The position numbers and the translations under genes are program-made. The notes under the pieces were generated by a model. That model was given only the letters and a program-made list of their open reading frames with translations, was not told the origin of the DNA and made no database searches. Of a stretch of 64,000 nt of DNA, positions 32,740 to 41,731 are shown one piece after another. Numbering within the stretch: position 1 is the stretch's first letter; each line of letters opens with the position of its first letter. The stretch comes from GCA-002733465 sp039969155. Lineage in GTDB: Bacteria; Pseudomonadota; Gammaproteobacteria; Enterobacterales; Kangiellaceae. The stretch spans positions 1 through 64,000 of the forward strand of contig JBDVOJ010000075.1 in assembly GCA_039969155.1 (NCBI GenBank), written 5' to 3'.

Positions 32740-32974
32740 GTTATGATTCCTAGCAGTCCTGCGATCTTAGCTATCTGAAGAAAAAAAGGCTTAGAATCAA
32801 CCAATTATAGCACAAGATTGAAATAGTCAATGATACATATTAACGCCTACATTCAGAGCAATGCTGTAGGTATTCATTTGACAATTTATGTTGCAAATCA
32901 ACTGTGATTATACTTTGCCCTAATCCAGAAGATTGATTAAAATCCAATTCAATTATCGTTAATCAGTTGTCATT

Positions 32975-33820
32975 ATGTGGTCTAAATTCCTAACAAAGCT
33001 TGAGCGAATAAACGAAAGTAAGATGTTTCAAACGTTAGTCGTGCTAGTGATTGTTATTTCTGCGCTTGCTATTGGCGCCAAAACGCACAATCTTTCGGCA
33101 AGATTTATAGAGATACTGGCTATAGCCGATATAGCAATTACTTTGTTTTTTGTATTAGAAATAGCGATTCGCTACCTTGCTATTGGCAATTTTAGGAAGT
33201 TCTTTAGCAGCGGCTGGAATATTTTCGATACCATTATAGTCATTGGCAGTTTGATTCCTGCCGGAAGTTCTGGAATCTTACTCGCTCGTTTACTCAGAGT
33301 TTTTAGGGTATTGCGACTAGTCTCAATGGTACCTGAATTACGTTTATTGATTAACGCTTTGCTTAAAGCCATTCCTCGAATGGGCTACATCGCACTGCTT
33401 ATGTTTGTAATTTTTTACCTTTACGGCGCCGTAGGTAGCATTTTATTTGAAGAGATTAACGATGTGTTATGGGGTGATGTTTCGATCGCGATGCTAACCC
33501 TATTTCGTATTGCCACCTTCGAAGACTGGACTGACGTGATGTATGAAACCATGGAAGTTCACCCACTCAGTTGGATTTATTATATTAGTTTCATTTTCCT
33601 GACTGCTTTCGTTTTCCTTAACATGATGGTCGGAACGGTACTCGAAGTAATGCAAGCTGAACATGAGCTTGATAGAGCGAAGAGCCACGGGGAAACACTT
33701 GAAGGTGGCGAGCCGGCAAGTCGGGCTCAAATAGAAAACTTACAGCAACAACTCGATGATATTAAAGGTCTATTAGGAGAAATGGTAGCCTCTAAGAGCG
33801 TCCAAAATAAGACGTCTTGA
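32975..33820 (+). CDS. Voltage-gated ion channel (BacNav/NaChBac family)
   Basis: A 281-residue six-helix channel subunit. S1-S3 span about residues 18-90; S4 has regularly spaced arginines (LLARLLRVFRVLRLV, about 106-120); S5, pore and S6 follow, with the filter TFEDWTD at 181-187 and S6 ending in FLNMMVGTVLEVMQ. A C-terminal coiled coil (about 240-270, QIENLQQQLDDIKGLLGEM) would join four subunits, as in NaChBac. The filter of the Na+ channel NavAb is TLESWSM; this one has Asp at the fourth and seventh positions, changes that raise Ca2+ preference in engineered NavAb. Ion type is therefore open. It stands alone. Confidence 0.9.
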   Translation: MWSKFLTKLERINESKMFQTLVVLVIVISALAIGAKTHNLSARFIEILAIADIAITLFFVLEIAIRYLAIGNFRKFFSSGWNIFDTIIVIGSLIPAGSSGILLARLLRVFRVLRLVSMVPELRLLINALLKAIPRMGYIALLMFVIFYLYGAVGSILFEEINDVLWGDVSIAMLTLFRIATFEDWTDVMYETMEVHPLSWIYYISFIFLTAFVFLNMMVGTVLEVMQAEHELDRAKSHGETLEGGEPASRAQIENLQQQLDDIKGLLGEMVASKSVQNKTS

Positions 33821-33931
33821 TGAAAAGTGATGTTTGTTAAATGTCTCGTAAGGCCAAAGAGGCAGCAGGCTAATTGAATTTTTAGTATTTTGGTGTATCC
33901 TAATATACAGTCTATTAAAACGAGCATTGCA

Positions 33932-34288
33932 GTGATTCGAAAGCTTATTTCATTAAAATTTGTCGCTTTGTTGTTATTGGTCTTTGCAGGCCAAGTTACC
34001 GCTTCGACGGTAATTTATTGCGAAATGATGGAATCTGTAACGTCGCAAAGTGATCCTCACGCTGGTCATGATATGTCCGAGCATGAGAATCTCTCCAGTA
34101 ATCAACCAACCGAAAGCTGCTGTGATAGTTTAGGCAGTTGCTCTATGAGCGGCTGTATTCCAGTGGCATTTATTACGACTAATGAGACCGGTGACATTCG
34201 TTTGATACTCACAAAAATCGTTTCCAACAATCAGTACCTTCCCGCTCAAACTATCAACTCTCTCTATCGCCCACCCATCCTGAGTTAA
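33932..34288 (+). CDS. Small secreted Cys/His-rich protein (possible metal binder)
   Basis: A 118-residue protein with a signal peptide (IRKLISLKFVALLLLVFAGQ then VTA). The mature part holds a His/Met/Asp cluster (DPHAGHDMSEHE) and six Cys, among them SCCDSLGSCSMSGC, followed by a C-terminal SLYRPPI. The mix of Cys, Met and His and the position just upstream of cusCBA suggest Cu/Ag binding or sensing; DUF2946/CopL-like proteins have a similar look. I use GTG 33932-33934 because the signal peptide then begins correctly; the frame is open 14 codons further upstream. It is 169 bases ahead of cusC. Confidence 0.65.
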   Translation: MIRKLISLKFVALLLLVFAGQVTASTVIYCEMMESVTSQSDPHAGHDMSEHENLSSNQPTESCCDSLGSCSMSGCIPVAFITTNETGDIRLILTKIVSNNQYLPAQTINSLYRPPILS

Positions 34289-34457
34289 CACTGGATAGAT
34301 CCGTCTAAATTTCGGGTTTAATCAGATTTTGTTGACCGGGAGTGTAAAACTCTCAACGTAAAACCTTAATCTAACGCTTTATGCGTTGTTATTATTTTAG
34401 ATCGCGCTTTGTTTTTGTTGGTGCTTTCTTTTGGATAATTACCTTGAGACAAGTTAA

Positions 34458-35915
34458 ATGAGAAATATACAGTCTATGTGGCGTGCACACTTATTCGACG
34501 TCATCAGTTTTAAGAAAGTCAATTTCTATCTAAGAACCGCACTCGCCGTTTTCGCGTTCAACACTTTATCTGCAAGCGTGAATGCCGCTAACGACGAAAA
34601 TCATTCAATACTGACGCTTAAAACGGCAGTTGAAAAGGCACAAATAAATGACCCTTGGTTAATCAGTAATCGACACAACCAAGACTCCATTGAATCTCTT
34701 AGCATCGCATCAGGAACTTTGCCCGATCCAAAGGTCTCGTTAGGACTAGCCAATATTGCCGCTGACAGCTTCGACTTTAATCAAGAGGCAATGACGCAGT
34801 TCAAAGTTGGCGTTTCTCAAATGTTTCCACGCGGAAATAGCTTAGCGTTCAAACAGAAACAACTTGAAATTATCGGTAGCCAATTTCCCATCGAACGCAA
34901 GAATCGGCAAGCTCGAGTTGCCGTGGCGGTATCGGCTCTGTGGCTTGATGCTTATAAAGCTCAACAAAGTATTTACTTAATTGAAAAAGATCGCACTCTG
35001 TTTGAGCAACTTGCTGACGTGGCTCAAGCCAGTTACTCCTCTGCCATAGGAAAAACAAGACAGCAAGATATCGTTCGTGCCCAGTTAGAGTTAACCCGCC
35101 TAGATGATCGATTGAATCAATTGAGACTGAAGAAAGAAATGTCTTTGCAACGACTCTCTGAATGGCTAAATAATGGACAGCTAAATGATTTGAATGTAAA
35201 CCAATTGCAATTATCGCAACTCAGTATCGACTCACGATTACCAAATATAAAGATGATTAATCAATCACTTTACACCTCGGCGACTCAAGCAAACCAACAA
35301 ATGCTATACCAATTATTTTCGACTCATCCTGCGGTACAAATCTATGATAAAAAGATTGCAGCAAGCAAAGTTGGGGAGGATATTGCTAAACAAAAATACA
35401 AACCGAAATGGAGTGTCAATGCAAGTTATGGATTTCGAGACGACGATCCTACGGCTCAATCTCGTTCCGATTTATTTTCTGTCGGAATAAGCTTCGACTT
35501 CCCGCTTTTTACCGGTAACAAACAAGACAAACAAGTGCAGTCCGCAATCTCTGAAACCGCCGCAAAAAAGACGGATAAGTGGCAATTTATACGAGAGCTA
35601 ATGGCCGCTTTTGAAACTCAAAGAGTTCAGTTATTGCGTCTCAACGAGAGACAAGCATTGTATAAAGAACGACTATTACCTCAAATGCACAATCAAGCCG
35701 AGGCATCACTAACCGCTTATACCAATGATGATGGCGATTTCGCAGAGGTCGTTCGTTCGAAAATTGCAGAATTAAATGCCTCCATTGATGCGCTAGAAAT
35801 TGACGTTGAAAGGCAAAAAAGCATTATTCAATTGAACTACTTTTTAATGAAAAACGTGAGTGAAATAACTTTTGATAACCAATTGTCGATTCAAAGTTTG
35901 GGAGAAATACAATGA
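34458..35915 (+). CDS. cusC: CusC-like outer-membrane efflux protein (TolC family)
   Basis: A 485-residue outer-membrane factor. After a signal region (about residues 1-43, ending NAA|ND) come the two repeats of TolC proteins: long heptad helices such as IEKDRTLFEQLADVAQASYS and strand segments KVSLGLANIAA and WSVNASYGFRDDD. It forms the trimeric exit duct of a tripartite efflux pump. The stop overlaps the start of cusB (ATGA), and the RND pump follows, so metal export (Cu/Ag) is inferred from the operon. No lipobox is seen, unlike E. coli CusC. Confidence 0.88.
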   Translation: MRNIQSMWRAHLFDVISFKKVNFYLRTALAVFAFNTLSASVNAANDENHSILTLKTAVEKAQINDPWLISNRHNQDSIESLSIASGTLPDPKVSLGLANIAADSFDFNQEAMTQFKVGVSQMFPRGNSLAFKQKQLEIIGSQFPIERKNRQARVAVAVSALWLDAYKAQQSIYLIEKDRTLFEQLADVAQASYSSAIGKTRQQDIVRAQLELTRLDDRLNQLRLKKEMSLQRLSEWLNNGQLNDLNVNQLQLSQLSIDSRLPNIKMINQSLYTSATQANQQMLYQLFSTHPAVQIYDKKIAASKVGEDIAKQKYKPKWSVNASYGFRDDDPTAQSRSDLFSVGISFDFPLFTGNKQDKQVQSAISETAAKKTDKWQFIRELMAAFETQRVQLLRLNERQALYKERLLPQMHNQAEASLTAYTNDDGDFAEVVRSKIAELNASIDALEIDVERQKSIIQLNYFLMKNVSEITFDNQLSIQSLGEIQ

Positions 35916-37444
35916 GTACTAAAAATAGACTCTTAGGCGTTTTGATTACTGGCGCAATGATTGGTTCTACTGCAACTTATATGAGTTACGATTTACTAGA
36001 GCCAGACTCTAGTTCAGCTAACAATAGCAAAGAATTAGAAAAAACACCGCTCTATTGGGTTGCTCCAATGGATGCCAACTATAAACGTGATAAACCCGGA
36101 AAGTCTCCGATGGGCATGGACTTAATACCGGTTTATCAAGATGGCGCTTCAGCAAGCGATTCGGGTCCAGGCACTATCACCATCTCACCGGAAGTTGTGA
36201 ATAACTTAGGTGTCAGAACAGCTAAGGCAAAATTTCAACCCTTGCATACTCAAATTTCTACCGTCGGTTACGTAAAGTACGACGAAGACCAGCTAGTCCA
36301 TATTCACCCTAGAGTTGAAGGCTGGGTCGAAAAGCTCTACGTCAAAACCTCAGGTGCCCCTGTTACCCAGGGCGAACCTTTGTACGATATTTACTCGCCT
36401 GCACTAGTCAATGCGCAGGAAGAGTTGTTACTGGCTTTGGAAAGAAAAAACCAGCGTTTAATTCAAGCCGCAGAAGATAGGTTAGCCGCTTTACAGCTGC
36501 CTAAAGTAGCGATTAAACAACTTAAGTCAAAAAGGCAAGTCATGCAGCGTATCACATTCTACGCACCACAAAGTGGAGTCGTTGATAACTTAAATATTCG
36601 TGAAGGATTTTTTGTTAAACCAGGGACGACATTAATGTCAATTGGTCGTTTAGATCAAGTTTGGGTTGAAGCTGAAGTATTTGAACGCCAGGCTTCGGAA
36701 GTTGCCGTTGGTATTCCTGTCACTATGACGTTAGCTTACTTACCCGGAAAACAATGGCAAGGAAAAGTTGATTATGTTTACCCAACCTTGAATGCCAAAA
36801 ATAGAACGGTAAAACTCAGGTTAAGGTTTGAGAATGAAATGAAGCAATTAAAACCCAATATGTTTGCTCAAGTTGTCATTCATGCGGACGATGACTCTGA
36901 CTCGCTTTTAATCCCCAAAGAGGCCGTTATTCGCACCGGCACTAGCGAACGAGTCGTAATCGCTTTGGGTGAAGGTCGATTTAAGTCGGTTAATGTAAAA
37001 ACAGGTCGATTCGACACGCATTTTGCAGAAATACTTTCTGGAATAAATGTAGGCGATACCGTGGTTACGTCCGCACAATTTCTTTTGGATTCAGAATCAA
37101 GTAAATCATCTGATTTTAAGCGAATGCACCATCAAGATGATGACACAAGCCTAGCGACAGACTCTGCTGTAGACTCGGCGAAAAACTCGGCCACAGTTAA
37201 GGGTGTTATTAATTCAGTAATGACCAGTCACCGCATGCTCAACATCAGTCGTGAGGCAATAGAAAAGTGGGGACGAGCCCCTGCGACGCTTGATTTTTTG
37301 GTTAGCGAATCTATCGATTTATCAACGTTGAAATCTGGCATGGCTATTCAATTTACATTTCATGTGGTTGATGGCGAATTTATGATTTCCAAAATCAAAA
37401 CCGATTCGGACATCATCAGCTCTACCGACAGCAACAACCTATAG
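35912..37444 (+). CDS. cusB: CusB-like periplasmic adaptor (membrane fusion protein)
   Basis: A 510-residue adaptor. It has an N-terminal membrane anchor, a heavy-metal-binding motif YWVAPMDANYKRDKPGKSPM with GMDLIPVY (about 48-76), a lipoyl/hairpin core (for example VHIHPRVEGWVEKLYVKT and PQSGVVDNLNI), and a C-terminal CusF-like module (about 425-505). In that module the Trp of the Cu(I) site survives (Trp453), but the two Met of the W-x2-M-x-M site read Ala/Leu. It links the inner-membrane pump to CusC and presumably hands over metal. Overlaps cusC (ATGA) and is 11 bases before cusA. Confidence 0.9.
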   Translation: MSTKNRLLGVLITGAMIGSTATYMSYDLLEPDSSSANNSKELEKTPLYWVAPMDANYKRDKPGKSPMGMDLIPVYQDGASASDSGPGTITISPEVVNNLGVRTAKAKFQPLHTQISTVGYVKYDEDQLVHIHPRVEGWVEKLYVKTSGAPVTQGEPLYDIYSPALVNAQEELLLALERKNQRLIQAAEDRLAALQLPKVAIKQLKSKRQVMQRITFYAPQSGVVDNLNIREGFFVKPGTTLMSIGRLDQVWVEAEVFERQASEVAVGIPVTMTLAYLPGKQWQGKVDYVYPTLNAKNRTVKLRLRFENEMKQLKPNMFAQVVIHADDDSDSLLIPKEAVIRTGTSERVVIALGEGRFKSVNVKTGRFDTHFAEILSGINVGDTVVTSAQFLLDSESSKSSDFKRMHHQDDDTSLATDSAVDSAKNSATVKGVINSVMTSHRMLNISREAIEKWGRAPATLDFLVSESIDLSTLKSGMAIQFTFHVVDGEFMISKIKTDSDIISSTDSNNL

Positions 37445-37455
37445 AGGAAGAATTA

Positions 37456-40400
37456 ATGATTGAATCAATTATTCGATGGTCTGTAGGCAACCGCCTTTTT
37501 GTGCTGTTAGCGACATTAATCGTGGTTGGTATGGGGCTATTTTCCCTTAAGAATACGCCGGTAGATGCACTACCTGATTTGTCTGATGTACAAGTCATTA
37601 TCAAAACCACCTATCCAGGACAAGCCCCCCAGGTCGTAGAAGACCAAGTGACCTACCCTCTTACCACCGCAATGTTATCGGTTCCCGGAGCAGTTACCGT
37701 ACGAGGTTACTCTTTCTTTGGTGATTCTTATGTCTACGTTATCTTCGACGAAAAAACCGATCTCTATTGGGCTAGAACGCGAGTTCTAGAATATTTAAGT
37801 CAAGTCGCCCCATCTCTGCCATCAAACGCAAGACCACAATTAGGACCGGATGCAACCGGGGTCGGATGGATATACCTCTACTCGTTGATAGACAAAACGG
37901 GTCAGCACGATCTCAGCCAACTTCGCAGCATACAAGACTGGTTTTTAAAATATGAATTACAAACGGTTCCAGGCGTATCAGAAGTATCAGCTCTGGGCGG
38001 TATGGTGAAACAATATCAAGTGAAAGTCGATCCCGATAAACTGCGGGCTTTCGGTATACCTCTGTCTCATATTCAAATGGCAATCAAGCGCGGTAATCAA
38101 GAAATTGGCGCTTCAGTGGTTGAGATGGCAGAAGCCGAATACATGGTCAGAGCGACAGGTTACATAAAAAATGAAACTGACCTTGGCAATATTCCTCTCG
38201 GTGTTAATCAAAATGGAACACCACTCATGTTAAAGGATATTGCGGATATTGTCGTTGGGCCACAAATGCGCCGAGGAATTGCTGAGCTAAATGGCGAAGG
38301 CGAAACAGTCGGCGGCATAGTGGTGATGCGCTTTGGTGAAAACGCGCAGAACGTCATTAACCGAGTAAAAACAAAACTGGAAGAACTAAAAAAAGGTTTA
38401 CCCGATGGGGTCGAAGTGGTTCCAGTTTACGACCGAAGTGCATTAATAGAACGAGCCGTTAAAAATCTTTGGATCAAGCTACTTGAAGAGTTTGCGGTAG
38501 TCGCGCTTGTTTGCATGATTTTTCTTTTTCATGTGCGTTCCTCCTTAGTCGCTATCGTTAGTCTTCCAGTCGGGATCTTAACAGCTTTTATCATCATGCA
38601 TTGGCAAGGGTTGAACGCTAACATTATGTCTCTTGGCGGAATAGCCATTGCAATAGGTGCAATGATTGACGGCGCCATTGTCATGATTGAAAACATGCAC
38701 AAGCACATGGAACGAACACCACTCAGCAGAGAAAATCGATGGGAAATTGTGGCAAAATCAGCGAGCGAAGTCGGACCTGCTCTATTTTTTAGTTTGTTAA
38801 TTATTACGGTTAGTTTTGTTCCTGTGTTTACCCTTGAAGCACAAGAAGGAAGAATGTTTTCGCCACTCGCCTTCACTAAAACTTATGCTATGGCCGCTTC
38901 AGCAGCATTGGCTATCACTTTAGTTCCAGTGCTTATGGGGTACTTCATCAGGGGTAAAATTATGCCTGAACATAACAATCCCGTTAACAAAGCGCTCACA
39001 GGTCTTTATCTGCCCATATTGAAAAAAGTCCTTAACTATCCCAAGTCAACCTTACTTTTAGCTCTGGTGGTTATGGGGATGGGCTTTTGGCCTCTCAATA
39101 AAATTGGTAGTGAATTCATTCCGCCATTGGATGAAGGTGATTTGATGTATATGCCCACCACTTATCCTGGTATTTCAATCGGAAAAGCTCGGGAACTTCT
39201 GCAACAAACCGACAAACTCATAAAGAGTGTTCCTGAAGTTAAAACGGTATTCGGTAAAGTCGGTCGGGCAGAGACCGCGACCGATCCTGCCCCTTTGACA
39301 ATGATCGAATCCTTTATTCAATTGAAACCTCAAGACCAGTGGAGGGAAGGCGTCACCACCGAATCCCTCAAAAAAGAGTTGGATAACTTGGTCAAGCTTC
39401 CAGGGGTCACTAATGCGTGGGTGATGCCGATCAAAACTCGCATCGATATGCTTGCCACAGGCATTAAAACCCCAGTTGGAATTAAGATTGCTGGGCCGCA
39501 GCTCACAGAAATTCAAGCGATTGGGCAACAGCTAGAAAAAATACTAAAAAATGTTCCCGGAACGGCCTCAGTCTATTCGGAAAGAGTGGCTGGCGGTCGA
39601 TATATCAAAGTTGATATTCAACGCGGAAAAGCCGCACGGTATGGGTTGAATATAGCAGATGTTCAACAAGTAGTCGCGACGGCAATCGGTGGTATGAACG
39701 TGACTAATACCGTTGAAGGTTTGGAGCGATACCCGATTAATATTCGATATCCGCAAGACTATAGAAATTCACCGGAACAGCTTTCTCTACTGCCTATAGT
39801 GACACCTTCTGGTCAACGAATTGCACTCTCAGATGTTGCTAATGTTTTTGTAGAAGATGGCCCCCCGGGAATAAAGAGCGAAAATGCGCGTCTAAACGGT
39901 TGGGCTTTTATTGATATTGAAGGAGTGGATGTTGGTAGTTATGTAGCAGACGCTCAACAAGTAGTAAATGAGCAGTTAGAACTTCCAGCAGGATATTCAA
40001 TTAGTTGGTCTGGTCAATACGAATATATGCTAAGAGCAAAAGAAAAACTCACGTATGTGGTGCCATTAACCCTTGCCATTATCATCGTATTACTGTTCAT
40101 TAGTTTTAGAAATTTTGTTGAAGTAGCGATCATTATGGGCACCCTGCCTCTCGCCATGGTTGGAAGTATTTGGTTAATGTATCTAGAAGGTTTCAATTTC
40201 TCGGTAGCCGTTGGTGTTGGCTTTATTGCGTTAGCAGGAGTCGCTGTAGAGATAGGTGTAATCATGTTGGTTTATCTCAATCAATCTTATCAAACAATGT
40301 TAGACCATTTTGATAAGAGGGGAACTCAACCTAACTTAAAAGCCTTAACTGAATGTATTCTCCGCGGCGCAGGTATGCGGGTCAGACCGGTAATGATGAC

Positions 40401-40578
40401 TGCGGCGGCCATCATCGTAGGGCTACTGCCGATCCTTTACGGTTCGGGAACAGGATCTGAAGTCATGAGCCGCATTGCAGCCCCCATGGTGGGTGGTATG
40501 CTCAGTGCAGTATTTTTAACTTTACTTGTTTTGCCTGCGGTCTATTTTCTCTGGCGAAGACATTTGATCAAACAATAA
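37456..40578 (+). CDS. cusA: CusA-like copper/silver efflux RND pump
   Basis: A 1040-residue resistance-nodulation-division proton antiporter of the heavy-metal (HME) family, with twelve membrane helices and two large periplasmic loops. The three Met that bind Cu+/Ag+ in E. coli CusA (573, 623, 672) have counterparts at Met566 (YMPTTYPG), Met616 (PLTMIES) and Met665 (IDMLATG), with the same 50- and 49-residue spacing. This supports monovalent Cu/Ag export rather than Co/Zn/Cd (CzcA). Asp in the fourth helix region (GAMIDGAIVMIENMHKH) is the proton relay. AGAGGAAG precedes the ATG. It completes the cusCBA operon. Confidence 0.95.
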   Translation: MIESIIRWSVGNRLFVLLATLIVVGMGLFSLKNTPVDALPDLSDVQVIIKTTYPGQAPQVVEDQVTYPLTTAMLSVPGAVTVRGYSFFGDSYVYVIFDEKTDLYWARTRVLEYLSQVAPSLPSNARPQLGPDATGVGWIYLYSLIDKTGQHDLSQLRSIQDWFLKYELQTVPGVSEVSALGGMVKQYQVKVDPDKLRAFGIPLSHIQMAIKRGNQEIGASVVEMAEAEYMVRATGYIKNETDLGNIPLGVNQNGTPLMLKDIADIVVGPQMRRGIAELNGEGETVGGIVVMRFGENAQNVINRVKTKLEELKKGLPDGVEVVPVYDRSALIERAVKNLWIKLLEEFAVVALVCMIFLFHVRSSLVAIVSLPVGILTAFIIMHWQGLNANIMSLGGIAIAIGAMIDGAIVMIENMHKHMERTPLSRENRWEIVAKSASEVGPALFFSLLIITVSFVPVFTLEAQEGRMFSPLAFTKTYAMAASAALAITLVPVLMGYFIRGKIMPEHNNPVNKALTGLYLPILKKVLNYPKSTLLLALVVMGMGFWPLNKIGSEFIPPLDEGDLMYMPTTYPGISIGKARELLQQTDKLIKSVPEVKTVFGKVGRAETATDPAPLTMIESFIQLKPQDQWREGVTTESLKKELDNLVKLPGVTNAWVMPIKTRIDMLATGIKTPVGIKIAGPQLTEIQAIGQQLEKILKNVPGTASVYSERVAGGRYIKVDIQRGKAARYGLNIADVQQVVATAIGGMNVTNTVEGLERYPINIRYPQDYRNSPEQLSLLPIVTPSGQRIALSDVANVFVEDGPPGIKSENARLNGWAFIDIEGVDVGSYVADAQQVVNEQLELPAGYSISWSGQYEYMLRAKEKLTYVVPLTLAIIIVLLFISFRNFVEVAIIMGTLPLAMVGSIWLMYLEGFNFSVAVGVGFIALAGVAVEIGVIMLVYLNQSYQTMLDHFDKRGTQPNLKALTECILRGAGMRVRPVMMTAAAIIVGLLPILYGSGTGSEVMSRIAAPMVGGMLSAVFLTLLVLPAVYFLWRRHLIKQ

Positions 40579-40597
40579 AGCTCTCTTAGTAATGAAC

Positions 40598-41731
40598 TTA
40601 ATAAATTAACCGTCTCGACTTACTTATAGCCAATACTTTGCCAGCTTGATCAACAGCAATCACGCGCCAATAATAAGTCTGCCCAGTTCTAAGGTGTGCC
40701 AAAGAAATAGCATTAAAAGACAGCGTTTCTTTGGTTGCTGGGACTTGAGTTCCGGTCACAGGTCTGATTAATTGCTTGCTTGAATAAGCAGTATCATTTG
40801 GCTGTTCTAAGAATACTTCAACTTGATAAACTTTGGCATCACTAACCGCTTGCCAACTAAACTGAGTCTGGGTAGACAGTACCGCGTCTTGCGGTGGACT
40901 CCCTACCAGCAAGCTTTTTGGTTGTTCGCTAGTTTGTGGTACTACGGTATACCTCAGTATGGGCATTTCAAAATTTGGATTAGGATTATTTAGTTTAAGT
41001 CTAACAAAATAAAGCCCATTTCTAGAGCTTGGTAGAATTGGTGATTGTAATTTTATTTCAGATCCCGCTAATACAAATTGTTTGCGACTTACCATTGGGG
41101 TGTAGAATATTTGTCCTTGAGTGCTTGGCGGCGAAGCAATTTCCCAGGAATACTCAATCATCCCAGATCCTCGATAACGCAACAAAGCTTCGGCCTGCAG
41201 TTCACTTTCTGCTGATAAACTTGTCACTCGTTTACCATTACTAAATTGCATTTGTACTCGATCAATTTGGATTTGACCTGCACTCGATGCCCCCGCTAAA
41301 TCGATTAACAGCACAGATGTGGCGGTAGTCGCATCTGGCGTGTCAGTAAAAGTTCTTAAAAATAAAACTTGGCTAAATCCGAGTTGCTGAGCTCTTCGAG
41401 CCACTGTTTGCGGAATGACTAATGACTCTCTGATATTTAAAGTCGCTCCTTGTCCTTCATTTAGTGTTCGGTTTTGAGTTAACAGATTGCTAGACATTCC
41501 CAGTTGAGTTTCACGATTTGGAGCAAAGAACGTTCCATTCATAGAGCGTACGGTTAGCAGCCCACTATTTCTAGCCTCTACTGATATTCTCCAATCTATT
41601 TGAATTTGTGTCGAGTTAATCAGACTCGCCTGATTATTATTTGTATTAGCAGTGACAGAGATTATTCTCGCTTGAAGCGGAAAACTCGCCAATAGAAATA
41701 TTAATATCACTAACCGAATTTGATTGCTCAT
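40598..41731 (-). CDS. Secreted protein of unknown function (fibronectin-like strands)
   Basis: A 377-residue protein with a signal peptide (IRLVILIFLLASFPLQA). The rest is beta-rich; the C-terminal part (about 270-377, beginning PQDAVLSTQTQFSWQAVSDA) reads like a fibronectin-type III domain, with TYYWRVIAVDQAGKVL near the end. A Cys-free sequence and many Ser/Thr/Asn suggest a surface or periplasmic location. It overlaps the upstream 671-residue gene by four bases (ATGA), so the pair is one operon. I recognise no named family for the N-terminal half. Confidence 0.65.
   Translation of the reverse strand: MSNQIRLVILIFLLASFPLQARIISVTANTNNNQASLINSTQIQIDWRISVEARNSGLLTVRSMNGTFFAPNRETQLGMSSNLLTQNRTLNEGQGATLNIRESLVIPQTVARRAQQLGFSQVLFLRTFTDTPDATTATSVLLIDLAGASSAGQIQIDRVQMQFSNGKRVTSLSAESELQAEALLRYRGSGMIEYSWEIASPPSTQGQIFYTPMVSRKQFVLAGSEIKLQSPILPSSRNGLYFVRLKLNNPNPNFEMPILRYTVVPQTSEQPKSLLVGSPPQDAVLSTQTQFSWQAVSDAKVYQVEVFLEQPNDTAYSSKQLIRPVTGTQVPATKETLSFNAISLAHLRTGQTYYWRVIAVDQAGKVLAISKSRRLIY

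Noticed and set aside
37456..40578. CzcA (Co/Zn/Cd) identity for the RND pump
   Set aside because: The three Met at 566, 616 and 665 match the Cu/Ag ligands of CusA in spacing.
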